DNA from: Pedobacter sp. Bi126
GTDB lineage: Bacteria; Bacteroidota; Bacteroidia; Sphingobacteriales; Sphingobacteriaceae
Length of the DNA stretch: 64,000 nucleotides
Direction: 5' to 3'
Assembly (NCBI RefSeq): GCF_918698245.1
Contig: NZ_CAKKMS010000001.1
Coordinates: 124,001-188,000 of the forward strand
Position numbers and translations under genes: made by a program. This document shows, piece after piece, positions 17,671 to 26,387 of this stretch (positions are counted from its first letter, which is position 1; each line of letters opens with the position of its first letter). The notes below the pieces were generated by a model. That model saw only the letters and a list, made by a program, of their open reading frames with translations, was not told the DNA's origin and did no database searches.

Positions 17671-19759
17671 TTACATCATCCTTTTTGATTTCCAAATTTC
17701 GCTCTACCCATGCACGCTCCCACCAAAAAAAGTCGGGAGCCTGCATGTTTTTACCCTGAAGCTGGTTTCGCAAATATTCGAGGTACATTTCCCACCTCAC
17801 CAGGTAATAGTCCTTCATTAATCCTCCCCATTCCTTATACGCATAATCACGCAGGTTATCTTCGGCCGGATTATGCTCTCCCCAATAAGTAATCAGCATC
17901 ATCGCATTATGGATATTCAGCTTTTTCTCTTCGCTGGTTTTCCCCAGGTTTAATGCCTGAGTTTTGTAAGTATTTAACTGATAATATGGGTGGGCAGATA
18001 AAAGGTCGTCAGTTAAACGGATCATATCCAGAAACTGAGCAGAAACTTTAGTAAACCGTTCGGTATTTTTCTCATTGTAAGCCTTTGCCATGTCTTGAAA
18101 AACCTGTTCTCCATCATTGGCCAATACCTGCCTTAAGATATTGATCAGATCGATCTGGTAAGTGTTGGAATGTTTAAATTCTGGTGCAGCTTTTGCGAAT
18201 TGCAGGGCTGCCTCCTTAAATTTCACCAGGTCGTAGGTTCGTACCCTGGTACCCCAGCGGGAAACCGCTTTTGCATCAAGTGCTGGCCTGACACAAAATA
18301 TAGATTCACTTGCACCTTCCTGGTAACCCGGAATACTTTGGTAAATGGTTTCGAGAAATCCCTGCCAGGCTTGATCGATATGAGGATTTGATTTTCCATA
18401 ACGATATTTGGTATAACCGCTCAGCCAGTTTTTAACCTCAACATGTTCATTTCGCCAACCCAGCTCCAACATCAGATCATATACAGGAGGGTTGTTATTC
18501 AGCCCTTCAGGCATAATCCCTACCCCTTTTAATACTTCATTGTAAGGACCTTTTCTGATCCTGTCTACCTCGTCTGCAAAGCGTTGCAGCTTTCCGTACA
18601 AACCTGGTCTTTCCCCAAAATTGTTCACTACACTCCAGATAAATGGTGTAGAATCGTAACCTTTTCTCTTCTCCCAATTATTGGTGAATTCGCCAAACAG
18701 CTCCTGTACCAGCACATGCGGCTTATCTAAACCATCAAGCATTTGCTGCTTCGGATTATCCTGCCAGCCTTGGAGCACCCAGATCGATCCTGGGAAACTC
18801 TTCTGCATTTCCTGTTGAATGGATCTGCCTGCCACCTTTAAATCTATGCCCGCAGTAATTCCACCTTCGTGGAAAGGATCTCCTGCAAAAAAACGGATGT
18901 CTTTTCCGTATGTTTTCTGAACTTCCTTGTAATATATTCCTGCTATCCTGGAGAAGTCAGGGCTGTTAGGAACCAAAATATCCGGCCGTTTAAATGCACC
19001 CCAGGTTTTTTGGTCGATGATCTGTGCTTTACTTTTATCTTTCAAAGAGCCCGGAACCATCCCATAAAAACCTTGTAATACCGGTGCTATTCCCAGTTCT
19101 TTCATTCTAGCCATCATTTTCTGCTGCAGCGCCTTACGGCCATCTATCTCACTTTGAGGCATTGGGCCTCCCCAACCCTGAATGTTTCCCATAAGCCACC
19201 ACGCGGTATATGCAGGTCCCACTAAAAAATCATTAATCTCCTGGTCAGTATATCCAATCTGTTTCAGCGTTTTTTGCCATACTGCTTCCATACCGTTTAC
19301 GGTAAGCATCAGGTTAACACCATTTAAAGCCATCCAATCGAGCTCATGTTCCCAGTCTTTCCAATCATAAAAGCTCATGGTATAATTATAGGTACAATAG
19401 TTTAAGGCATAACGGTATTTTGCAGGGGCCTCAACGCGTACACTTTTCTTTACCTGGGGTATTGGGTATACTGCCGAAAGGTTATCGCCCATGTGCGACA
19501 TGGAGCGGTTACAGTAGTATTTTAAATACCAGTTCAATCCAACTGCCGCAGCATTGGGACCGGATGCACTGATGATTAGTTTATTGCCAGTACTGTTTAA
19601 CTCAAAAACGTCCTTCTGATCGATTTTTAACTGCTTAAAAACCACCCGGTCTGCTAACCATGGTGTTCTTCGCTTGATCAACTCCTGAACAGACCTGAAC
19701 GGTTGGGCCAAAAGATTTAACGGGATTAAAAACAAAAGTAAACAGGTAAATTTTCGCAT
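17612..19759 (-). CDS. GH89 alpha-N-acetylglucosaminidase
   Basis: Secreted exo-glycosidase of 715 residues (full family length) that removes terminal alpha-linked GlcNAc. Signal peptide 1-18 (LNLLAQ). NAGLU N-terminal domain (about 25-105), TIM-barrel (about 110-440) with YALNYCTYNYTMSFYDWKDWEHELDWMALNGVN and the acidic motifs FFAGDPFHEGG and GIMPEGLNNNPPVYDLMLELGW. An all-helical C-terminal domain runs to the end. The conserved Glu-bearing motifs are present, so it should be active. It is transcribed divergently from GH35 and its 3' end meets the broken LacI gene. Confidence 0.93.
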   Translation of the reverse strand: MRKFTCLLLFLIPLNLLAQPFRSVQELIKRRTPWLADRVVFKQLKIDQKDVFELNSTGNKLIISASGPNAAAVGLNWYLKYYCNRSMSHMGDNLSAVYPIPQVKKSVRVEAPAKYRYALNYCTYNYTMSFYDWKDWEHELDWMALNGVNLMLTVNGMEAVWQKTLKQIGYTDQEINDFLVGPAYTAWWLMGNIQGWGGPMPQSEIDGRKALQQKMMARMKELGIAPVLQGFYGMVPGSLKDKSKAQIIDQKTWGAFKRPDILVPNSPDFSRIAGIYYKEVQKTYGKDIRFFAGDPFHEGGITAGIDLKVAGRSIQQEMQKSFPGSIWVLQGWQDNPKQQMLDGLDKPHVLVQELFGEFTNNWEKRKGYDSTPFIWSVVNNFGERPGLYGKLQRFADEVDRIRKGPYNEVLKGVGIMPEGLNNNPPVYDLMLELGWRNEHVEVKNWLSGYTKYRYGKSNPHIDQAWQGFLETIYQSIPGYQEGASESIFCVRPALDAKAVSRWGTRVRTYDLVKFKEAALQFAKAAPEFKHSNTYQIDLINILRQVLANDGEQVFQDMAKAYNEKNTERFTKVSAQFLDMIRLTDDLLSAHPYYQLNTYKTQALNLGKTSEEKKLNIHNAMMLITYWGEHNPAEDNLRDYAYKEWGGLMKDYYLVRWEMYLEYLRNQLQGKNMQAPDFFWWERAWVERNLEIKKDDVTKPLYQVVAEILRSKTTAQ

Positions 19760-19856
19760 AAAATTATTCGGTTTTTTATTTCAAAAAGACCGAAACTAAT
19801 TAAAATAAATTGTAAAAAGCTGTGCGGAATATGGCCTGAACGCGCCTGAAAATTAC

Positions 19857-19890
19857 ACAATCGATTGTTTTATATACCGCAATCGAATGC
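19857..19890. promoter_or_regulatory. Tandem palindromic sites between GH89 and GH35 (candidate operators)
   Basis: ACAATCGATTGT (19857-19868) is a perfect 12-bp palindrome with a central CG. GCAATCGAATGC (19879-19890) is a second, imperfect copy. The shared CAATCG cores start 22 bp apart, about two helical turns. Central-CG palindromes are the common form of LacI-family operators, and both sites lie in the divergent 206-bp promoter region. Confidence 0.4.
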
Positions 19891-19965
19891 GTAATTTTTA
19901 CTTATTTTATTTATTCTTTTTTTGATTAGCATTGTGCTAAATGTTTGTTTAAACATCACCCAATC

Positions 19966-22308
19966 ATGAAAAAGCAGCTAGTCGGTTTATTTTTTTTTAT
20001 ACTATCCGCATTCTATTTCCAATCGGTTTTAGCCCAACAGGAAACATCGGCACCTTTTAAGATCAGTACAGCATCTTTTATCCTTAATGGCAAACCTTAT
20101 GTGATCCGTTGTGGCGAACTGCATTTTGCCCGGATCCCGAAAGCTTACTGGAGGCAGCGTTTAAAAATGGTGAAGGCCGTTGGCTTGAATACCGTTTGTG
20201 CTTATTTGTTCTGGAACTTCCACGAAACTACACCAGGCAAATTCAATTGGGAGGGCCAGGCGGATGCAGCAGAATTCTGTAAAATAGCACAGCAGGAAGG
20301 ATTGTATGTAATTTTACGCCCAGGCCCCTACTCCTGTGCCGAATGGGAGTTTGGCGGTTTTCCGTGGTGGCTGTTGCAAAAGAAAGACATTAAACTGCGT
20401 ACACAGGATCCCTACTACCTGGAGCGCAGCCGTTTATACCTGCAAGAAGTTGGACGTGTATTAAGCCCCTTGCAAATTACCCACGGTGGCCCTATCCTGA
20501 TGGTACAGGTAGAGAACGAATATGGCAGTTACGGAAACGATAAAGATTACCTATTAACACTTAGGGATTACCTGAAGGAAGCTAAATTCGATGTTCCGTT
20601 TTTCACCTGCGACGGGGTGGTTCAGCTAAAGAACGATGTGCAGAAAGATCTTTTCGCTGTGGTAAACTTCGGAAGCAACCCTGAAGCGGGTTTTAAAGCT
20701 TTGCGCGAGGTTCAGCCTGAAGGACCTTTAATGTGTGGCGAATATTACCCCGGATGGTTCGATTCATGGGGCAATGCGCACCATACCGGTTCGGCAGACC
20801 GCATGGTGAAAGAACTGGAATATATGCTCCAACAGCAGGCTTCATTCAGCATCTATATGATCCATGGCGGAACTTCGTTCGGCTTATGGGCAGGAGCCAA
20901 CTGCCAACCATATGCACCAGAAACTTCCAGTTACGATTACGACGCACCCATTAGTGAAAACGGATCGGCTAATGCTAAATTCTATGCATTGCGGGATATG
21001 CTTAAAAAGTATCTGCAACCAGGAGAAGTTTTGCCAGAAGTACCTCCCGCAATACCGGTACAGCAGATTGCACCATTTAACTTAACAGGGGTTGCCCCTA
21101 TCTTTGCACAACTGGGCAAACCTAAATTGGCCGACACGACCTTAAATATGGAAGATCTGGGCCAGGGATATGGAATGGTGGCTTACGAAACCACCCTGCC
21201 AGCCGGAGCGAAAAGCACGCTCGACCTTGGCGAAGTTCATGATTATGCGGAAGTATACCTGGATCAGAAACTGATTGGCGTATTGAACAGAATGAAAAAT
21301 GAGCACAGTATCGATCTACCCGCATTTGCAAAGAACAGCAGGCTTCGGATACTGGTAGAAGCCATGGGCCGCGTAAATTTCGGCGAATATATGCACGACC
21401 GTAAAGGTTTACTGGGCGAAGTTTATCGGACCACTCATACATCAAAAGTTCAGTTAAAGGGGTGGAAACATTATTCCATTCCCTTAGGTGAGGGAAATCC
21501 TCCATTTAAATATCAACCAATCGGCACAGCAGGAAAACTAAACGAACCGGCTTTTTATAAGGGCAGTTTTACGGCTAAAAACAAAAATGATTTTTACCTG
21601 GATATGCGCTGGTTCAAAAAAGGTGTAATATGGATTAATGGCCATTGCCTGGGCCGCTACTGGAATATCGGGCCTACTCAAACCATGTATGTTCCGGGGG
21701 TATGGCTAAATTCAGGAAAGAACGAGGTGGTGGTGCTCGATCTTCATCGCCCCGTTGCAGCACGCCTGCAGGGATTAGAAAAACCGATTCTTGATAGCCT
21801 TACTGAGGTGAAAGCCATCAGCAGCAATCACCGCAAAGCCGGGCAGCAATTTGGAAACAACTCTGACCAATTGATTTATAGTGGAACAATGCAAAATTCC
21901 GCTTCATGGCAAACCTTTAATTTTCCTTTAAAAAACGGTAGATATATTGCCCTTGAGGCATTAAACAACTTTGCCGACGATGCTTATACAGCACTCGCGG
22001 AGTTGGAAGTTTTAGACGGAAATGGCCAGCAAATTCCAAGGAACTTATGGAAAGTGGTATATGTAGACAGTGAGGAACTAAAAAGCCAGGATGGTAAATC
22101 AGAAAATGTATTCGATCTTCAATATACCAGTATCTGGCATAGCCAATGGAAAGATAACAGTCCAAAACATCCACATCAGGTTGTAATTGATTTGGGTGCA
22201 CAAACGGCCATTACCGGCATTAAGGTATTGCCACGGCAGGATATGGAAACAGGCAGGATTAAGGATTTCAGGCTATATTTAAGTGGCAAAATATTTAATG
22301 GACTTTAG
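19966..22308 (+). CDS. GH35 beta-galactosidase
   Basis: Secreted exo-beta-galactosidase, 780 residues from the ATG at 19966. A longer reading from TTG at 19945 only adds seven residues before the signal peptide, so I reject it. Signal peptide 1-23 (SVLAQ). TIM-barrel about 30-345 with the GH35 signature GGPILMVQVENEYG, where E185 is the expected acid/base, and MCGEYYPGWFD with E259 as nucleophile. Beta-sandwich domains follow (about 380-605, including WFKKGVIWINGHCLGRYW). The C-terminus (about 620-780) resembles an F5/8-type discoidin module. Divergent from GH89. It would remove terminal beta-galactose. Confidence 0.93.
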   Translation: MKKQLVGLFFFILSAFYFQSVLAQQETSAPFKISTASFILNGKPYVIRCGELHFARIPKAYWRQRLKMVKAVGLNTVCAYLFWNFHETTPGKFNWEGQADAAEFCKIAQQEGLYVILRPGPYSCAEWEFGGFPWWLLQKKDIKLRTQDPYYLERSRLYLQEVGRVLSPLQITHGGPILMVQVENEYGSYGNDKDYLLTLRDYLKEAKFDVPFFTCDGVVQLKNDVQKDLFAVVNFGSNPEAGFKALREVQPEGPLMCGEYYPGWFDSWGNAHHTGSADRMVKELEYMLQQQASFSIYMIHGGTSFGLWAGANCQPYAPETSSYDYDAPISENGSANAKFYALRDMLKKYLQPGEVLPEVPPAIPVQQIAPFNLTGVAPIFAQLGKPKLADTTLNMEDLGQGYGMVAYETTLPAGAKSTLDLGEVHDYAEVYLDQKLIGVLNRMKNEHSIDLPAFAKNSRLRILVEAMGRVNFGEYMHDRKGLLGEVYRTTHTSKVQLKGWKHYSIPLGEGNPPFKYQPIGTAGKLNEPAFYKGSFTAKNKNDFYLDMRWFKKGVIWINGHCLGRYWNIGPTQTMYVPGVWLNSGKNEVVVLDLHRPVAARLQGLEKPILDSLTEVKAISSNHRKAGQQFGNNSDQLIYSGTMQNSASWQTFNFPLKNGRYIALEALNNFADDAYTALAELEVLDGNGQQIPRNLWKVVYVDSEELKSQDGKSENVFDLQYTSIWHSQWKDNSPKHPHQVVIDLGAQTAITGIKVLPRQDMETGRIKDFRLYLSGKIFNGL

Positions 22309-22461
22309 TTACAATTACTATTCTTTTTGCAATTAGCCCTTATCAACATAGCCTAAAAAATTGTAACCGGAATACCTCAAGTGGTTAATTAATGCCATGA
22401 TAATAGCTCGTGTAAAAATAATATCGCATAACAGGGAAATATTACCCAATCACTCAACAAT

Positions 22462-22494
22462 ATTGGCACAAGCATTAAACGACATCTAATTTTG
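22462..22494 (+). promoter_or_regulatory. Probable promoter of the AraC-family regulator
   Basis: TAATTTTG (22487-22494) matches TAnnTTTG exactly. An ATTG (22462-22465) stands 21 bp upstream as a weaker -33 element. The start codon follows 39 bp later. Confidence 0.45.
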
Positions 22495-22533
22495 TAGTAT
22501 ATTTAAGAGACTAACCAAAACATAAAATCAGAT

Positions 22534-23412
22534 ATGAAACCGCAATTACTAAAAGTTTCAACAGCGCCTACACAATCTTTTAGTGTAAGAAGAGACCTGA
22601 TTCCGCACATGAACAACAAATGGCACTATCATCCGGAAATTGAGCTCATCCACCTCAAAAAAGGCGTTGGAACGCAATTTATCGGCGACAACATTAAAAG
22701 TTTTAGATCAGGAGATATTGTACTGGTGGGACCTCATCTGGCTCATTACTGGAGATTTGACGATAGTTATTTCAAAGACCAGTCGAAAGCACGTGCAGAC
22801 GTGCGCGTGGCACATTTCAGCGAGAACTTTTGGGGAGATCAATTCCTTAACCTACCTGAAAACAAAGCGATTAAATCATTGCTCGAAAGCAGCAGAAGGG
22901 GCCTGCAGGTGAACGGCAAAATTAAGACAAAAGTAGCAGACCTATTGGAAAAAATGCTGGCATCAGAAGGATCGGCCCGTATCATACTACTGATGGAAGC
23001 GCTCAACCTGATCGCCAACTGCAACCATACGGTTAAACTTTCATCTATCGGCTTTAAGCAGGATTACGACGAGACGGCAAACATCAAGATCAATGCGATA
23101 TACAATTTCACGCTTGAAAATTTCAGGAGAAAAATACACCTGGAAGAAATTGCAAATGTAGCTGTAATCAGTCCAAATTCATTCTGCAGGTACTTTAAAT
23201 CTAAAACCGGCAAAACATACTCACGGTTTCTCACCGAAATAAAGGTTGGCCATGCCTGCAGACTATTAATCGAGAACAAACTCAACATTAAACAGTTGTG
23301 CTATGAAAGTGGGTTTAACAACATGGCCAGTTTTCATAAATATTTCAAAATCACTACAGGAAAAAGTCCGTTAAGTTATCAGCGTGAATTCATTTCTCAA
23401 CACACCAATTAA
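22534..23412 (+). CDS. AraC-family transcriptional regulator
   Basis: Cytoplasmic regulator of 292 residues. An N-terminal cupin-type sensing domain (about 15-100) contains NNKWHYHPEIELIHLKKGVG and FRSGDIVLVGPHLAHYW. A C-terminal double HTH (about 190-288) contains IHLEEIANVAVISPNSFCRYFKSKTG and IKQLCYESGFNNMASFHKYFK, then GKSPLSYQRE. It lies between the GH89/GH35 pair and the converging fucose/uronate locus and is the only complete stand-alone sugar-type regulator near either, so it is the best candidate controller. Which set it controls is unknown. Confidence 0.92.
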   Translation: MKPQLLKVSTAPTQSFSVRRDLIPHMNNKWHYHPEIELIHLKKGVGTQFIGDNIKSFRSGDIVLVGPHLAHYWRFDDSYFKDQSKARADVRVAHFSENFWGDQFLNLPENKAIKSLLESSRRGLQVNGKIKTKVADLLEKMLASEGSARIILLMEALNLIANCNHTVKLSSIGFKQDYDETANIKINAIYNFTLENFRRKIHLEEIANVAVISPNSFCRYFKSKTGKTYSRFLTEIKVGHACRLLIENKLNIKQLCYESGFNNMASFHKYFKITTGKSPLSYQREFISQHTN

Positions 23413-23448
23413 CTAACTTTCCATTATCACGATCTACAGATCTCATGT

Positions 23449-23490
23449 ATTTTCTTCGGGTAAAGGAAGCTACCCCATCCCGAAGAAAAT
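23449..23490. terminator. Bidirectional terminator-like hairpin
   Basis: ATTTTCTTCGGG (23449-23460) pairs perfectly with CCCGAAGAAAAT (23479-23490) around an 18-nt loop, between the convergent AraC and GH105 genes. The A/T outer pairs give a short U-run on both strands. Confidence 0.65.
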
Positions 23491-23590
23491 TTATGTATTT
23501 ATCAATAATAACTCATTCAGCAAGCGCCTGCATAAGCGACGGTATATTGAATTCAAAAAATAAATTCTTGCAACGTAGGGTCAAAAACTA

Positions 23591-24718
23591 CTAATCTATC
23601 AAAGCTGCTGCAGTCCACAAAATAGGCGCCTGCCCGTGCATATCGCCTACTATCCTTTTACGGTCGAGGTAGTATTGTTTATCGTTTTTCTTATTGGTGC
23701 CTTCACACACATCCTTCACATCACCATTTTCGTCTAGGCAAGATACAAGGCCCAGCCAGGCTTTTCTTGCGGCCGGTGCATATTTCTCTTTGTTTAGCCA
23801 ACCTTTTTTCACGCCCACCACCATGGCATAAGCAAACATTCCGGTTGATGAACTCTCCTCCCACGATGAAGGCTCATCTATCAATTGCCTCCACATACCC
23901 GATGGCGCCTGGTAGGCCAATAAAGCGCTCATCATGGTTTGATAGCCTTTTATAATGCGCGGGCGATCGGGATTGTTTGCCGGCAGGGAGCTTAATATTT
24001 CGGCCATGCCCGCTGCCATCCATCCATTGCCCCGCGCCCAAAAGAAAGGAACATCCGGTGCATGATAGAATAAGCCATTTGGTTTCTGAAGTGAATCCAG
24101 GTACAATACCATTTCCTTAGCCGCTCTGTTGATATATTTTTCATCCTTCGTAGCCCGGTAAGCCTGGGCCTGTAGTGCCGTAATCATAAACATATCATCT
24201 ATCCACATCCGCGTGTGCCAGGTATAACCATTTTTAAAAGCTGCTAGTTGGACCGGACTAACTTTTACGCCAGAATCTGGCATAGCCCATTGTTTATCGG
24301 CAATGCTTTGCCCCATTTCCTTATATTTTTTATCGCCTGTTTGTATAAAAAGCTGAAGTGGTATGGATCCAAAAACCGCATAATCTACATTGGTTACCGG
24401 TGGGATCATGCCAGCTTCTTCCTTGAACATCGGTTCAAACCTTTTGATCAGGTCATTTTTCAATCTACGGTCGGCTGATGCTTTAGCAAATTTTAAAGCA
24501 CCATACCAGGCACAGCTTTCTGCATAGGTGATTACCCTAGGTGGAGTTGATTTGTTAAAATTGGTGTGCGGAGTGGCTACAAATCTGGCAGCCACTTTTG
24601 TGCCTATTTCTTCTGATGAAACGCCTTTAGGCCATTTTTTTAAATCAGCAGATTGAGAAAAACCTATAAAAGGAAAGCCAATTAGCAAGCCTAAGATTAC
24701 GGTAATATTTTTTTTCAT
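23591..24718 (-). CDS. GH105 unsaturated glucuronyl/galacturonyl hydrolase
   Basis: Secreted enzyme of 375 residues that hydrolyses the unsaturated uronic acid left at the non-reducing end by polysaccharide lyases. Signal peptide 1-21 (GFSQ). An (alpha/alpha)6 barrel carries GYTWHTRMWIDDMFM, with the catalytic Asp expected at the D174-D175 pair, and PFFWARGNGWMAAGMAE. It closes the minus-strand utilisation locus, 132 bp after the beta-helix gene, with its own -7-like element, so it may be separately transcribed. Distinguished from GH88 by the WIDDMF motif. Confidence 0.88.
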   Translation of the reverse strand: MKKNITVILGLLIGFPFIGFSQSADLKKWPKGVSSEEIGTKVAARFVATPHTNFNKSTPPRVITYAESCAWYGALKFAKASADRRLKNDLIKRFEPMFKEEAGMIPPVTNVDYAVFGSIPLQLFIQTGDKKYKEMGQSIADKQWAMPDSGVKVSPVQLAAFKNGYTWHTRMWIDDMFMITALQAQAYRATKDEKYINRAAKEMVLYLDSLQKPNGLFYHAPDVPFFWARGNGWMAAGMAEILSSLPANNPDRPRIIKGYQTMMSALLAYQAPSGMWRQLIDEPSSWEESSSTGMFAYAMVVGVKKGWLNKEKYAPAARKAWLGLVSCLDENGDVKDVCEGTNKKNDKQYYLDRKRIVGDMHGQAPILWTAAALID

Positions 24719-24775
24719 GATGTATATATTTCAAATCAGTTAAAGCCAGAAACAGCCTCCAATGGTTTAATTTTT

Positions 24776-24783
24776 CAAAATTA
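24776..24783 (-). promoter_or_regulatory. Possible -7 element for the GH105 gene
   Basis: TAATTTTG on the minus strand matches TAnnTTTG, 57 bp before the GH105 ATG. No TTTG is found at the right distance upstream, so the call is weak. Confidence 0.3.
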
Positions 24784-24850
24784 ACTATCCGGTAGCAACC
24801 CTTGCTTTAGCTATTTTTTCTTACAGCTCATTATAAATAACTTAAACCCG

Positions 24851-26383
24851 TTATTCGGCAATATTCTTACCTGTTAATCGCAATTGAAGTTGCGCTTCGA
24901 ACAAAGATCGTGGCAATACTTCATGTCCTTGGGATTCATTGATTCCCACATTTTCAAAAGTAACTTTCCCATTAGATTGGAAGCCCGCTAAAAAAGGTAG
25001 CGCAATCGAATAATTCCGTCTTCTAACCAAATCCCAAAAATTATAATGTTGCTCTTTCGCAGACTGATGCCTAAAATTCCATAACACCAAATATTTAGCA
25101 TGATGTGGATGACCAGGCTCAGGGCCTCCCAGGTTGTAAAAAACCCCACCCTGAATATCATCATACAAAGTTGCAAAAGGTTGTCCAGAATGGATATCGA
25201 TATTTTGGTCTGTACCCAAAGTACATTGTGTAATTACTGTATTTACAGCACTATAACCTGTTCCTGCACCATGATGCTGCGCATCATTGAAATTGCAATT
25301 TTTGATTAAAACGCCGTAACCGGTACGGGCATGAACAGAAGCGTGACCTTTCTTACCTGTGGAATTTACGTTCAGTATACTAACCTGATAGCCTGAACGG
25401 ATGAATAAGCCTTCATTCCAATCCTGGAACTCGCAATTCCGCACCCAGCTATTTTTAACATACTCCATACCTACCGCTTCATAGGCATAATCGTGTATCG
25501 CATTTTTGTGGTGAACAAACGCTTCAGGGTAAGTTTTCCAGTTACTGGTAAATCTGATATCTTCTATACCGCATTCCTCAATCGAATTATAATTTAACAG
25601 TTCAAAAGGAGCACTCTTTACTAAAATAAGGTCAAAATGGATCGGATTTTTAAATTTCACCCTGTTACCCTCAATTTTTTCGATAGTATGAATCTCATTG
25701 ATCAACATTCCACCATCTTTGCCAAATAACCTTGTCCATTGTGGTTTTAGTTCCAGTGGTGAGAAGTACAATTTTGTGAATTCTTCACTCCTGTGCTTTA
25801 AAACAACATCCATTCCTATTTTTAGCGAGGCCGTATTTTCCACTTCTACCCAGAAACTTTCGCGTTCTGCATTTTTGGTAATTGCTGTTAATCTATTTTG
25901 AGCATTCGCAGCAGGTTTAAACAAAATTTGCCTGCCATTAATTCTCATTTTATCCTGATAAATTTCTGTCCCCCCTAATCCGCTGCCACTTCCTTTTAAA
26001 ATAATATTGCTTTTAGAAATTCGAATCTGCTTGGTACTATCATTATCTTTTGACAATAAAAATTTACCGGCCGGGAAGAAAACCACGCCACCATCCGCAT
26101 TTTTTTCAGCGGCGTCTATCGTTTTTTGAATAGCATCATCATCATATAGATTATCATTGGGTTTAGCACCAAAATCGAGTACATTAAATACCTGTTTACC
26201 AGAAAGGGATGGGATTTCTTTTTCAGAAAAATGATAGCCGGCATACGAAAAATCGGGTAAAATTGGTGTTTTGCCTTGTGCTTTGGCAGTTATAAAATCT
26301 TGCCAAAGTGGTGTTACTTTTTGCGCTTTTGCAGGCGTAAAATAGGCAACAGATAAAATTAAACAGCTTAAAATCCTCATCAT
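24851..26383 (-). CDS. Secreted pectate-lyase-3/DUF4955-like beta-helix protein
   Basis: A 510-residue secreted protein. Signal peptide 1-20 (TPAKAQ). A pectate_lyase_3-type opening (VFNVLDFGAKPNDNLYDDDAIQKTID, about 65-95) leads into a right-handed beta-helix (about 95-430). The C-terminal portion (HHAKYLVLWNFRHQSAKEQHYNFW onward) resembles DUF4955. Histidine-rich coils (DAQHHGAGTG, EPGHPHHAKY) lie on one face and could be functional. No lyase or GH28 catalytic triad can be assigned, so I give no reaction. It lies 4 bp downstream of GH29 and is translationally close to it, which points to a role on the same substrate. Confidence 0.7.
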   Translation of the reverse strand: MMRILSCLILSVAYFTPAKAQKVTPLWQDFITAKAQGKTPILPDFSYAGYHFSEKEIPSLSGKQVFNVLDFGAKPNDNLYDDDAIQKTIDAAEKNADGGVVFFPAGKFLLSKDNDSTKQIRISKSNIILKGSGSGLGGTEIYQDKMRINGRQILFKPAANAQNRLTAITKNAERESFWVEVENTASLKIGMDVVLKHRSEEFTKLYFSPLELKPQWTRLFGKDGGMLINEIHTIEKIEGNRVKFKNPIHFDLILVKSAPFELLNYNSIEECGIEDIRFTSNWKTYPEAFVHHKNAIHDYAYEAVGMEYVKNSWVRNCEFQDWNEGLFIRSGYQVSILNVNSTGKKGHASVHARTGYGVLIKNCNFNDAQHHGAGTGYSAVNTVITQCTLGTDQNIDIHSGQPFATLYDDIQGGVFYNLGGPEPGHPHHAKYLVLWNFRHQSAKEQHYNFWDLVRRRNYSIALPFLAGFQSNGKVTFENVGINESQGHEVLPRSLFEAQLQLRLTGKNIAE

Positions 26384-26387
26384 ATCA

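Noticed and set aside
19945..19965. Upstream TTG start for GH35
   Set aside because: It adds seven residues before an ideal signal peptide that starts at the ATG at 19966.
22308..22367. GTTACAATT/AATTGTAAC inverted repeat (9 bp, 42-bp spacer) after GH35
   Set aside because: The spacer is long, the arms are AT-rich and there is no U-run; it could arise by chance, so I do not call a terminator or operator.
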